Positions 1 through 10,981 of a stretch of 64,000 nucleotides of DNA are shown here, one piece after another. The notes below the pieces were generated by a model. The model made no database searches and had not been told where the DNA came from. It was given only the letters and a program-made list of their open reading frames with translations. Source of the stretch: Moniliophthora roreri (Eukaryota > Basidiomycota > Agaricomycetes > Agaricales > Marasmiaceae); assembly GCA_001466705.2 (NCBI GenBank), contig LATX02000001.1, forward strand, positions 744,001 through 808,000, written 5' to 3'. A program made the position numbers and the translations under genes. Each line of letters opens with the position of its first letter. Positions within the stretch are counted from its first letter, which is position 1.

Positions 1-1394
1 AAGCTCGGGCAGAATACATTCTTCGAGGACTCGGATTTACCACAATATCCATCAGCCAGACGTTATCATCTCTGTCCGGCGGTTGGTTCATGCGTGCCGT
101 CCTCGCCTCCATGCTCTTTCAGATGAGTGACTTGCTGTTGCTGGATGAGCCGAGCAATTTCCTCGATATGCCATCCTTACTATGGCTTGAGTCTCACCTA
201 CAGACAATGACCGATACGACCGTCCTGTTAGTGTCGCACGATCGTACCTTCGCCGACAATATTGCAGAGGAAGTTATTGTCTTACGCGACGGAAAACTCG
301 AATGCTACCCTGGCAACCTCACAGCATACGAAAAAACTCGGAAGGAGCAGCAAAGACGGCTTACTCGTATGCAAGAAGCCCAGGACAAGCAGAAGGCACA
401 CATGGAAGAGACGATCACGGGAAACATTAGAGCTGCTCATCGTTCGGGTGATGACAAGAAGCTCAAGCAAGCTGTTTCGAGGCAGAGGAAGTTGGACGAG
501 AGGATGGGGTACCAGGTTGGCTTGAGAGGTGGACGATTCAAGCTCAACAGAGACTTGGCCGGATACCACTTCACGAACAGGGATGCTATCGAGATTCCAC
601 AGGATGATCCTGCAGTGAAGATTCGCGTGTCTTCTTCGCCGCCTGAACTTCGCTTTCCTGGTGCGTTGGTTTCAGTTGAGAACTTGACGTTCCAATACAA
701 CGGGTCGGCGAAACCAGTATTGAAAAACGTCAACCTCACTGTACATCTCGGCGACAGGATCGCAATTCTTGGCTTGAATGGTTCAGGAAAAAGTACTCTA
801 GTTTCTTGTCTTGTTGGCCAACATCCAAACGGAAAGATCGTCACTGGCACACGTTCTCAGCATCCCAAAGCCCGAATAGGCTATTTCTCTCAAGCAGCCG
901 TTGAACGTCTTCCGCAGAAACAGACGGCACTCCAACTGATCATGGACCATGACGAAATCAGCACGGAACAGGAAGCTCGCGCGGCTCTATCTACCATGGG
1001 CCTTACTGGGCAGACAGTGTCTGACATACCCATAGAGAAGCTTTCTGGCGGACAGAAAGTTCGAACGGCTTTGGTGCAGATCCTATGGCCGCACGTGCCT
1101 CACCTGCTCATACTGGACGAAATAACGACACACCTGGATGTCGATAGCGTCGTAGCGCTTGCCGACGAGCTGAAGAACTTTGAGGGAGCGGTGGTTGTTG
1201 TTAGTCACGATCGGTGGTTCGTTAGGTCTATTGCTGAGGGCCAAGGTGACGACGAAGAGGAAGACGGGGATGGTAGCATCACCAATAAGAACAGATTACG
1301 CAAGGTTCTCATGATTGCAAAGGGGGAGGCCATGGAATTGAAGGGAGGTGTGAGCGAGTTTGAGAGGAAGGTTAAAAAGGGCAAGAAAGGCTGA
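1..1394 (+). CDS. ABC-F family ATPase, C-terminal part (5' end outside window)
   Basis: Soluble twin-cassette ATPase of the ABC-F class, whose members act on ribosomes or translation rather than in transport. The reading frame is open from base 3, so the start lies left of the window. Seen in order: end of the first cassette with the signature LSSLSGG and Walker B LLLLDEP, its H-loop VSHDR, then a charged linker helix of about 80 residues. The second cassette follows with Walker A GLNGSGKST (near base 770), signature LSGGQKVRTAL, Walker B LLILDE and H-loop VSHDRW. No membrane segments are present, as expected for ABC-F. The C-terminus carries a short acidic run (DDEEEDGDG) followed by a Lys-rich tail. 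No intron is evident in the visible part. It lies upstream of and co-directional with the remodeler gene. Which ABC-F subgroup it belongs to cannot be settled without the N-terminus. Confidence 0.9.
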   Translation, partial: ARAEYILRGLGFTTISISQTLSSLSGGWFMRAVLASMLFQMSDLLLLDEPSNFLDMPSLLWLESHLQTMTDTTVLLVSHDRTFADNIAEEVIVLRDGKLECYPGNLTAYEKTRKEQQRRLTRMQEAQDKQKAHMEETITGNIRAAHRSGDDKKLKQAVSRQRKLDERMGYQVGLRGGRFKLNRDLAGYHFTNRDAIEIPQDDPAVKIRVSSSPPELRFPGALVSVENLTFQYNGSAKPVLKNVNLTVHLGDRIAILGLNGSGKSTLVSCLVGQHPNGKIVTGTRSQHPKARIGYFSQAAVERLPQKQTALQLIMDHDEISTEQEARAALSTMGLTGQTVSDIPIEKLSGGQKVRTALVQILWPHVPHLLILDEITTHLDVDSVVALADELKNFEGAVVVVSHDRWFVRSIAEGQGDDEEEDGDGSITNKNRLRKVLMIAKGEAMELKGGVSEFERKVKKGKKG

Positions 1395-1538
1395 ATCCAG
1401 AGTTCAAAATTTACATGAAGCCTGTTAGCGATACTAGAATTACATGTGTGGTTATAATATGGGTGGGGCAACGACGTTGTCGTCTTCTGGCTCACTTAAA
1501 TAATATTGTAATTGACGAGCAAACGAAGGAGGCCGTCT

Positions 1539-1550
1539 CACGTGCACGTG
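1539..1550. promoter_or_regulatory. Tandem CACGTG E-boxes upstream of the Mit1-like gene
   Basis: Two CACGTG hexamers lie back to back (1539-1544 and 1545-1550), about 80 bp before the chosen start codon at 1629 and within the 234-bp gap after the ABC-F stop codon. CACGTG is the core of bHLH sites such as those of yeast Cbf1 and Pho4. Binding here is inferred from the motif and position only. Confidence 0.4.
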
Positions 1551-1628
1551 GCACACAAGCTTGTTTCTTTCCTTTCATTTCACTACAACGGACGCGTTCT
1601 GCTCCAGTTTTCACTTTTCGATCAGCAA

Positions 1629-4600
1629 ATGGTTGATCCCTCTTTATCTCCAGTTTCTGAGAGTCCTACTAGTTCGCGTCGCAGAGTCTACGTGGTTCCT
1701 CCACATCTTTCTCCATCGCAGAAATCACAATACAGAGACATCTCAGAGGATGGTGTTCTTCCCTTCCCAGTCGATGAAGTGGTTGGAGAGGTTACAGATC
1801 ACAAAGGTAGAGCGTGGTACTTTGCGCGTTTTAAGGGCGGAATCATTCGTGGGGTGAGTAGCCCGTCTCGTGTTGTACGCGTACCAAAGAGCACTGATGT
1901 AAAAACTCTAGTTTCCTGCTAAAATCTTCGTAGAGAAGCACAAAGGCTTAGTTGGAGATTTCGGTATGAACGGGAATTAATTGGAAGTCCAAATATCGCT
2001 AACACCCCAACAGAGAAGAAGAGAGCCGCAGGCCTTATTCCTGAGTTTGACCCGAGCACAAACAAGGAAGTTCATCCGGAACATCGATTCAGCATGACGC
2101 TGAAGCTTGATATGAAGGAAAAGCGCGTTACCAACTTCAGCGTGGCTTCTCTTTCGAGTAGTCAATATCAGGGTGACGTTGAGATTATTAGTGACTCGGA
2201 CGAAGGGGATAGTGATGGAGTGACGGATGAAGATACATACACAGAAGCCGAGAGTGAAGGACCACCACACAGAAGGACTCGTGCGCAGACAAAGGACCAG
2301 CTACTCAGTCCCAGGAAACTCAGATCACGAAAGGTCCATCCCATTGACGACGACGGTACCGATGGGTCTGTAGTTGGCATGACTCTGCGGCGCTCAGGTC
2401 GCAATAGGAAGGCAATTAAGCTGTCTCTCGATGACGATGCTTATCAGGGTGAGTCGCAGGCAGAAGATAGCGATGACTATATCGTCGCGGGTTCATCCAA
2501 GTCGAAAGCTAAACCGAAAAAGCGAGTGTATAAAGCCGTTCGTCCTGCATATGGCGAATTTCGTTCTATGGACGAGGTTGATGAAGTTAACGTGGATCCC
2601 TTGGTGGCTCACAGACCAATATGCGAGAAGTGCCTTGACTTCCCTACCAACCGTCTGTTAGCGTCTTTAAAGAAGGGCAAAGGGAAAGGGAAGGCTCGGA
2701 GAAGGGGTTCAGACGAGGAAGAGAGCGACGAAGAAGAACGACTCATATGGAAAGGCGGATGGGTGCGCTGGCAAGTGGACATCATACTTTTCCTTCATAA
2801 TACACTTATTGATTTCATTCGTGCAGTCTCAAATGCCCTGTCTCAGCACACTGGGGCTGCCTTGCGAAGACTCAGCAAGAGGAAATTTTGAAAGCAGCTC
2901 GCCAACGCGATCGTAAAGAGTGGCTCAAAGCCCGGGATGGTATTGAAGACGTGGATATGGACAGAGATGGACCAGCGAAGCGCGATAAATTGCAACTCGA
3001 CCAGACCACTGATTTCATTTGCGGTACGTAGCTACTATTCGTAAAGACCTGTTTCGTTGATCATCAGCACAGGCGCCTGTATGAAGGGCGGTTTCTGCAT
3101 GGGCTGCATGGAGACGGTATTGGAACCCAATTCATCTTCAACCGAGCCGTCATCCATTGAAAAACCCGTTGAAAAACCCGTTGATTCGGCTGGTGACATT
3201 GCCATGGAAGATGGTACCATCACTGACCTGAAGCCAAAGGATGTCAGCCCCAAACAGCTCTTATTCCGATGCTTGACCTGCAAAAGGTTGGCTCATTACG
3301 AACACCTGGTCAAAGACCGCGATCCAGACGACGGCTTAGCCGAAATAGCAAGGTCTCACCATAATAACTGGTTGTGCTCTGATTGTGTGTCATACAAGTG
3401 GAGGCTCGACAAGATTCTGGCCTGGAGACCTTACCCGCCAAATGCTGTTGAGCCTCCTCGCCTTGATAACGAGCCCGTCAACTACAAAGCGCAGCTACCT
3501 CGGGAATACCTGGTGAAGTGGCAGGAACGTGGGTACGGGCGAACACAATGGGTTCCTCACATGTGGCTCTTGACGACAAACGCTCAGAAACTTCGCAACT
3601 TCATACTGGAAGGACCAAAGGTCCGCCTTTTGTCAGAACCACAGAATGCCGATCATATTGCCGACGCAGAGGGAGAGAGCGCATTTGATCCCAACTCCCG
3701 CGAATCGTCAATCCAGCCTGGCTCGAAGACTTCCCGCCTTCCCCACGCACCCCTTCCAGACGCTGAGTCCAGGATACCACTACCATGGAAGACGGTTGAT
3801 CGCGTGTTAGATATCCAGCTTCGTCGGCCTTTGAGTCGCCAGAACAGCAAGAAGAAAGGAGCCAAGAAACGCGTCAAGACTAAGGTAGTCATCGAAAGTG
3901 AAACTTCCGAGGATGAAGAAAGCCAAGATGCATATGAAGCCGCATACAACTATTCAGAAGAACCCCAAGGCTACACAGAAACACTTGGAGAGTTTGAAAA
4001 GCGGGAAGGTCGTCCATTTGGAGAAGATGACACAGAGCTCGTTATTTGGGGCTATTTCAAATGGGATGATCTTGCGTACGATGAAGGTAAATTGCTACTT
4101 CCGTTCTAAGACTTGCATTTGCTGAATCTTCTCGAGCAACTCCCGATTCGCCGCCACGGCCAAACGATCTGACCTACCCCGCTTTCCGCACCGCTCTATC
4201 CCATTTCATTGCTGCTCGAGCCGTAACAATCCCGAAACCCTCCCAATTTGACGCCAGCAAGTATAGCAGCAATCGCCGGAGAAAGGACGACTTCTTCCGC
4301 CACCACAAGCTGAATAACGCTGAGGATCTGGATCTCGGTCAGGACCCGAAACTGAAGCTAATGGATTTCCAAGTCTGTTTCTCGTGTATCAACATTCAAA
4401 TGTACTTACGTTTCTCAGGTCCAAGGATTCAATTGGCTGTGTGACAATTGGTGGAACTGCCAGCCATGTATCCTGGCAGACGAAATGGGACTGGTAGGCC
4501 CATAATCTTATTGTCAATGTGTAGATGCTTATTCTCTGTGCAGGGTAAAACCGTTCAGATTGCATCCTTCATAGGCAAGGTCATTACTAGTTTCAACGCT

Positions 4601-7600
4601 GCCCCTGCCCTTGTTGTTGTGCCGAATTCAACTGTCACTAACTGGGTGAGAGAATTTGAGCGCTGGGCACCTAAATTACGCGTGGTACCATTTTACGGCG
4701 AAGCCAAATCGCGAGAAGTCGTAAAGGCATTTGAGCTGTACCATGATGACAATCGGCCAGGAATGAAAACCAAATTCCACGTCCTGATAACGACTTACGA
4801 CACCGTAACAAACAAGGCAGAGTTCACTCCAGTCTTCAAAAACCAGCCTCGTTGGGAAGTACTCGTCATCGATGAGGGACAAAGATGTACGTTTCGCGTT
4901 TGTGTTTGCACATGCTTGACTAACGGTGCAACCAGTGAAATCCGATAGTAGTCTTCTTTTCAAGAAACTGAACGAGTTGAAAACGGCCCATCGTGTGATC
5001 ATGACTGGAGTGCGTATAACAGGTCAGTTGCAGAGGAGCTGCATCACTCATCAAATCTTTCTAGACGCCCCTCAACAACAATATTCGCGAATTGTTTAAT
5101 CTCATGAACTTCCTCGATCCAAATGAATGGAGCGACTTGGAGGCACTGGAAAAAGAGCATGAAGAGTTAACAGAAGAGTTGATCAAGCAACTACACGAAC
5201 GATTACGCCCGTATTTCCTTCGGCGGATCAAGAGCCAAGTGCTAAGGTTACCGCCCAAGGTGTGTAGGTGATACGCCTTTTTGGTTGGCTTGGCTAATGC
5301 ACCTTGACAGAACGAAGTTATCGTACCGGTGACAATGGCACCCTTGCAGAAGCAAGTCTATCGATCCATTCTAAGTACGCACCACTGCTTATGATCCATC
5401 ACGTTAGCTGACGTCTATGCAGGCAAGAACGTGGCTCTCCTTGCCAGTTTGACCAATCCATCGGCATCCGCCCAGAATTCAGGTGGGAAGAAAACAGTAA
5501 ACAATATGCTTATGCAACTCCGAAAGTACGTGAACTGATCACACCTATGCCCGTCTGCCACCTATTGACTAGGCATGGTACAGATGTCTTCAACATCCCT
5601 ACCTTTATGACCAGGACATTGAACCCAGAACCCTTTCCATTCAAGAAACTCATGAAAAGCTTATCGATGCAAGTGCCAAGTTGCGATTCCTTCGAATTCT
5701 CCTACCAAAACTCAAAGCAAGGGGACATCGAGTGTTACTTTTCAGTCAAGTGAGGATCAGCGGTTATGCGACGAGTGTGGTCACTGATGTGCAACTGCTA
5801 GTTCGTCATTGCCCTGGATGTCATTGAAGACTTCTTGGTAGGGGAGGGCATCAAATATCTTCGTTTGGTAATTGACCGCGCACAAGTCTTCGTTCACTGT
5901 CTCATCGTTGTACACGCAGGATGGCAATACTGCTGGAGCTGAAAGGCAAAAAGGAATGGATGAATTCAACAAAGCAGGATCCGATATCTTTATGTACTTG
6001 TTGACTACGCGAGCAGGGGTATGTGCCTTGCAATACACTTTCCAGTCACGCGAGTACTGATTATCTTTGAGCACAGGGTGTTGGTATCAATCTGTTTGTG
6101 AGTTGGAATATCATTTTCTCAAGTACTCCTGCGCTAATTTCTTTCATTAGACGGCAGATACAGTGATGTACGTTGGTCTTGTTCTTTCCGCCGGCCCTGT
6201 TGCTTGCTCATTCTTGTCTCATTTTTACATATTTCCTAGAATTTTTGATATGGACTTCAATCCGCACCAAGTAAGTGGAAATGCTGCCGCTGCTCTTGAC
6301 AATCCTGATCCTTTTGGCACCAGGATTTACAAGCAATTGCGCGAGCCCATCGTTTTGGCCAACAGAAGCCCGTACTCGTTTTCAAACTCGTGGTCAAAGA
6401 CTCGGCCGAAGAACGAATCATGCAAATCGGGAAAAAGAAAATGGTGCTTGACCACTTGATCGTACAGAAGATGGAGGATGAAGACGATGCTGGAGGAGAC
6501 CTTCAGTCGATTCTGATGTATGGAGCAAAGGCATTATTCGATGAGGAAAAAGAGGGATCTAATAAGGACATAGTCTGTTCGTTGAATCATGTCCTTCCTT
6601 TGTTCCTTCTTTCAACTTAAATCCCGAGCACAGATTCTGAAACCGACATCGACAACCTCATCGAGAAAACCGAGAAGGAAGGTGATGCAGAGGAAGCCCC
6701 GAAAGAGGGTGCTCTGACGTTCTCTTTTGCCAAAATATGGACTTCCGACAAAGACCGGCTGGAGGAAGTACATGACGAAGAAGAGCCGCAGCAACAGGAT
6801 TCGTGGGCTATGACATTACAGAAGATCAATGCTGATATGGAGGCGGCAAAGGCAAAGGAAGCTGCTCAGTCGGGGAGAGGCGTACGACGAAAGGCTGCCA
6901 ACAAGGTATGTATTCTTCCACTCGAGGTAGTGCTATGACTCGGGGGAGGTTTGACTTGAAGGACATGCAGTCATTGCCTTCGTATATCGAGGACGTCCCC
7001 ATGAAGCTCAAGAAGTCCAAGAAATCTCGTTCCTCTGATGGTGGTTCGGTCTATCATGGCTCTCAAGGCGACGACGTCAGCGACAGTGACAGTGAGGATG
7101 AGGGTGATCCTGAGTATAAAGAGCGACCAAGGACGAATCCCGCGAACATACCTACACCAATGAACGGACTTGTGAACGGCGTGCACATTCCTTCGGTCGC
7201 ATCGGTTACGCAGGCACCTTGTGGATTATGCGGTCAAGTGCACGACGATAGTGAAGGCTGCATGATGCTCGAAAAATCGGAGAATTTGGCCGAATTCAGG
7301 GAGATGTTAATAATGCACTCAGAAGACGAGCCTTGGGAACAACGCGTAAGTCATCAATGGGTACTACTCGTGAGCAGAAAGAGACCGACGTGAACAGGTG
7401 GCGGCCATACGTGTGATCGAGGAGACGCTTATGAAGCGTGGCCATTTACATCTGATTCGGGGGCAACCCTTGCATCCTATTCGTCCACCAGCGACAGTTG
7501 CCCAGAGAGCTCGGCAGACCGTTCCCCCAAATCAAACGCTCCCCGTCGCCGGCCCATCAGGATCGAGCTCAAAGAGATCATCGCCAGGAAATGAAAATGT

Positions 7601-7914
7601 AGAGCAACCAAAGAAGAAGGTCAAACAGCATCAGAGTTCAATCTGCCCAGTATGTCAGCAAACCTTCCACCTCTTGAAGGACTGTCCGGTCGTGCTACAG
7701 GGCCCTCAAAGGTAAGTATGATAAGCTTATCTCACTAGACGTCTATTCTTCATGAATGTCCTGCAGTGTGTCAAAGGCGATCTTGAGTTTGGACAACACT
7801 CCGGGAATGTCGGACGTGACTGAGCAACTGCGGAAGGTACTTAGGAGACAGAGGAAAGAGATGCAGAGAGAAAACGGTGTCGCGCAGGCAGGCCCATCCA
7901 ATGGTGCCAAGTGA
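1629..7914 (+). CDS. SNF2-family chromatin remodeler, Mit1/CHD-like, with PHD-like and chromo-like regions (multi-exon)
   Basis: ATP-dependent nucleosome remodeler expected in the nucleus. It resembles fission yeast Mit1, the CHD/Mi-2-type subunit of the SHREC silencing complex. Order: an N-terminal region with acidic and KR-rich linkers; a PHD-like zinc module built from CEKC, CLKC, HWGC, GACMKGGFCMGC and later Cys pairs; a chromo-like stretch (YLVKWQERGYGRTQWVP, near 3510-3555); then the SNF2 ATPase. ATPase motifs are ADEMGL-GKT split by an intron (4476-4550), DEGQ (4873), TGTPLNNN, a helicase-C domain with TTRAGG-VGINL, and motif VI ARAHRFGQ (about 6335-6360). The C-terminus holds two small zinc motifs, CGLCGQVHDDSEGC and CPVCQQTFHLLKDC. 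About 20 short introns are implied. Exons 1629-1853, 1912-1963 and one starting at 2014 join in frame. ATG 1629 was chosen over any upstream start because no other in-frame ATG precedes it closely. Mit1 orthology is by motif resemblance; a CHD or Isw-type relative is the alternative. Confidence 0.88.
2771..2826 (+). other. GC-AG intron in the remodeler gene
   Basis: Removing this 56-nt stretch joins CGCTG to T|CTC and creates the zinc ligands C-L-K-C, followed by a HWGC pair. The 5' end reads GCAAGT, the usual consensus for GC-type donors, and the 3' end is GTGCAG. No GT donor in the vicinity keeps the reading frame. Inferred from frame and motif restoration, not from transcripts. Confidence 0.75.
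3159..3182 (+). repeat. Perfect 12-bp tandem duplication in the coding sequence
   Basis: The 12-mer GAAAAACCCGTT occurs twice in direct succession (3159-3170 and 3171-3182), encoding EKPVEKPV in a linker of the remodeler. It preserves the frame and probably arose by replication slippage. Confidence 0.9.
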
Positions 7915-8088
7915 TCAGTTTATTTATCTACAGTACATCAACGCTCTGTATTCCGTGTTAAGCATACTTACCATAACTAATATCGTACGATACCATTTCA
8001 TTGAACCTTGTAACTTGCTTTACCCATTTCTGTGCTAAGAGACTGATAAAAATGTCTTGTTCAATTACTCCATCATCTGCTGCCAAAG

Positions 8089-10815
8089 ATGTCCGACACA
8101 TCGCCATCGTCCTCATTAACGGCTTTCATCGCCCGACAACGAGAACTTCTTGCCTCTGAACGCTTGGCCGACCTTAACCGTAGCAAACTCCTCCTCACCA
8201 ACTGCCCTCCGAGAGTCCTCGAGCAAAAGGGACTCGCATTGTTAGGACTTGGAATCGTCAATGTCTCCATTGGTTTGGGAGGGAAGACTCTCATCGAGCT
8301 AGATCGGCCAAGTGCATATCATACGAGTCCTGTGTTTCCTCCTCATACCTTGAGAACCGGAGACCTTGCCAGCATCGAGCCTCACACTGCTACTGCTACC
8401 ACCTCTGTCAAAGATAGCAAAGGCATTGAAGGCGTCATTTACAAGCTATCCGATACGCGCGTCATTGTCGCTGTTGATAATGGCAATGAGGTTCCTGATC
8501 TCCCAGAACGATGTCGAGTGGTTAAAATTGCGAATACGGTGACTTACGATCGAATGGACAAGGCTATTGATCAACTGGAGAGGATATTAGTCGGTTCAGG
8601 TGAGATTAGTGGTATTGTAGCTGGGGGCGGCGTTCAAGAAGAGCATCTCACACCGCTTCTTCGTGTCCTACTGGGACTTCAACGGCCTTCGGAAATCGAT
8701 AATTCTACAGTGGAAGACGTCCAGTTCTTTGACTCCACACTTAATAGTTCTCAGAAGGAAGCAGTAAAATTTTGCCTTGCTGCAAAGGAAGTCGCTTGCA
8801 TACATGGGCCCCCGGGTGTGTTACGTTTTCATTATCGCTTTGAACTGATATCGAACGAGATCGTACAGGGACAGGCAAGACGCATACACTAATTGAAATA
8901 ATCAGACAATTAGCTTGTTCTCCTCCCCAATCCGCTCCATCCGGTCACAACAGCACAAACAGAATCCTGGTAGCGGGTGCATCCAACCTCTCTGTCGACA
9001 ACATTCTCGAACGTCTTCTTCCTCACGAAAACCTCACTTGTACTCGTATTGGACATCCGGCGCGCGTTCTCACTTCTTCGGAGAAAAATGGAACAGCGCT
9101 ACTGGAAACGACGCTCGATGCACGAGCCGCTCGATCAGAACAAGCGGAACTCGTCAAAGATGTAAAGAAAGAACTGGAAGGACTTTTGAGCCTTCTTTCC
9201 AGTGGAGGCAGTAAAAAGAAGGTAGGGGGAGGAAAGTCTGGCAGTGGTGGCCGTGATAAAGGAACGACCAAACCTCGTGGTGCAGAGCGGAAAAGGATGT
9301 GGGAGGAGGTCAAGGCATTACGAAAAGAGTGCGGATGTTCTCTCTCTTCCTTTGAACACATGAAGCTCACAGCTCACGCAGATATCGCCAGCGCGAGTCG
9401 CAGGTCACACGCACGATCTTGTCACCCTCCACTTCACAAATTGTCTTCGCTACATGCCACTCTGCTGGTTCAAGGCAGCTAGAAAAGGAGGAATTTGATG
9501 TCGTTATCGTCGACGAGGCAACGCAAGCCCTAGAGGCTGTCACCTTTATACCGATATTCCAGGCTGGTTTCAAGAGACATACTAAGTTGATTCTTGCAGG
9601 CGATCCTATGCAGCTTCCACCAACTGTCCTTGCTGTTGAATTGCAGCAAAAGAAGAAGAAAAAGAAGGAAGTTACTTCGAAGAAAACAGAGAAGGGATGC
9701 TCGGAAGTGGAGAAAGAGAACGAACCTGATGAGGATGGGAGTGAGAGTGAGGGCTCCGCCAGCGAAGATGAGGAGAGAAAAAAACTGCAAAACGCAGCAA
9801 CGAAAGTAACAGGGAAGGATAAGAAGAAGCTGGGAACAGGTGTCCTTTGTCCGCCGCGCACACTCGAAACGACGCTTTTCGACCGCCTCGAAGAAATGTG
9901 GGGGGAAGGAATTAAACGCATGTTGAATGTTCAGTATCGGTATGCGATTGTGACCACTTGGCTTGAATAGAGGTTAACCATTCAAACAGAATGCATCACC
10001 AAATATGCACTTTCCCTTCACTTGCGCTGTATTCGAATAAACTCATCTCGGATTCCTCTGTTGCTTCTCATCTGCTTTCCGATCTCCCTGAAGTCGCGAA
10101 GGAGGAAGACTTGAGTACTCCAGTTGTATTCTATGATACTGCCGGATGCGAGTACTACGAGAAAGTCGAAGGCGTGGGCAGTAGTGACACTAGCAGTAAT
10201 AAAAAGAACGGCGGCATGAAGATAGATCCTGAAGAAGGAGGAAGTCGGTGGAACGAGAATGAAGCGTTAGTTGTAAAATCGTGGGTTGAGAATTTGGTAT
10301 GCGGCACTTGCACTTCTTCATGACCTGCTCATTCTAAGCGATGCACAGCTCCGTAATGGCATCAAAACCTCGCAGATTGCTATCATAACTCCGTGAGCAT
10401 GGATTCTCTCGATACCTTTCGACTCTCATTACCACGCAGCTATCAAGCCCAGGTGGCACACATCTCTTCTCTCCTCCATCCAACGCATCCCGAGATTGAA
10501 ATTGGTAGTGTGGATGGTATGCAGGGTCGCGAGAAGGAGGCAGTCGTCATCAGTCTGGTGAGGAGCAACCCGAACCGAGAAGTTGGCTTCTTGAAGGAGA
10601 AGAGGAGGCTAAATGTAGCTATGACTCGAGCAAAGAGAAATTTGGTGAGATTCCGGAATAATATTGCGCTCTTCAACGGAATTGACGGAGTCCTACAGTG
10701 TGTGGTAGGTGATTCCTCGACGATATCATATGGAGGAAAGTATCTCAGAAAGTGGATGAAATGGTTGGAGGACAACGCAGATGTCAGATATGCAGGCTTG
10801 GACGGCTTGGAATAA
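8089..10815 (+). CDS. Upf1-like superfamily 1 helicase, IGHMBP2/SMUBP-2 (Hcs1) type (multi-exon)
   Basis: Predicted 5'-3' DNA/RNA helicase of the Upf1-like SF1 group, most like IGHMBP2 and yeast Hcs1. An N-terminal beta-barrel region (about residues 1-200) precedes the motor. Motifs seen: Q-motif region LNSSQKEAVKF; Walker A GPPG-TGKT, split by an intron near 8815-8870; DEATQALE (motif II); GDPMQLPPTV (motif III); QYR-MHHQI (motif IV region); DGMQGREKEAVVIS (motif V); and NVAMTRAKRNL (motif VI). A low-complexity Lys then Glu/Ser insert of about 65 residues (9645-9840) sits right after motif III. It would form a charged loop on the second half of the motor and may be lineage-specific. Length is about 800 residues after roughly five introns. 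The ATG at 8089 opens a conserved-looking frame 174 bp after the preceding stop. The C-terminus lacks a visible R3H or AN1 finger, as in fungal Hcs1. Confidence 0.88.
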
Positions 10816-10981
10816 ATATTTACATGGGCGAAGGATGTGAACTCGAATACTATCACGACTAGAATACATATCGTGCGTAAAACTACACGTACGTGTATAC
10901 CATAACGAAAGCAGTATATCAATAGAAAGGAAACAAGTCACTTAGAGTGGTACAAAATCAAGTCATGTCTAATCAGTACAA

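Noticed and set aside
4873..4890. DEGQ instead of DEAH in the remodeler motif II
   Set aside because: DEG-x forms occur in related SNF2 proteins and the next residues complete a normal motif once the intron is removed.
9186..9482. Overlapping ORFs in all frames in the 9.0-9.9 kb region
   Set aside because: They are shadows of the helicase exons; only one frame carries the helicase motifs.
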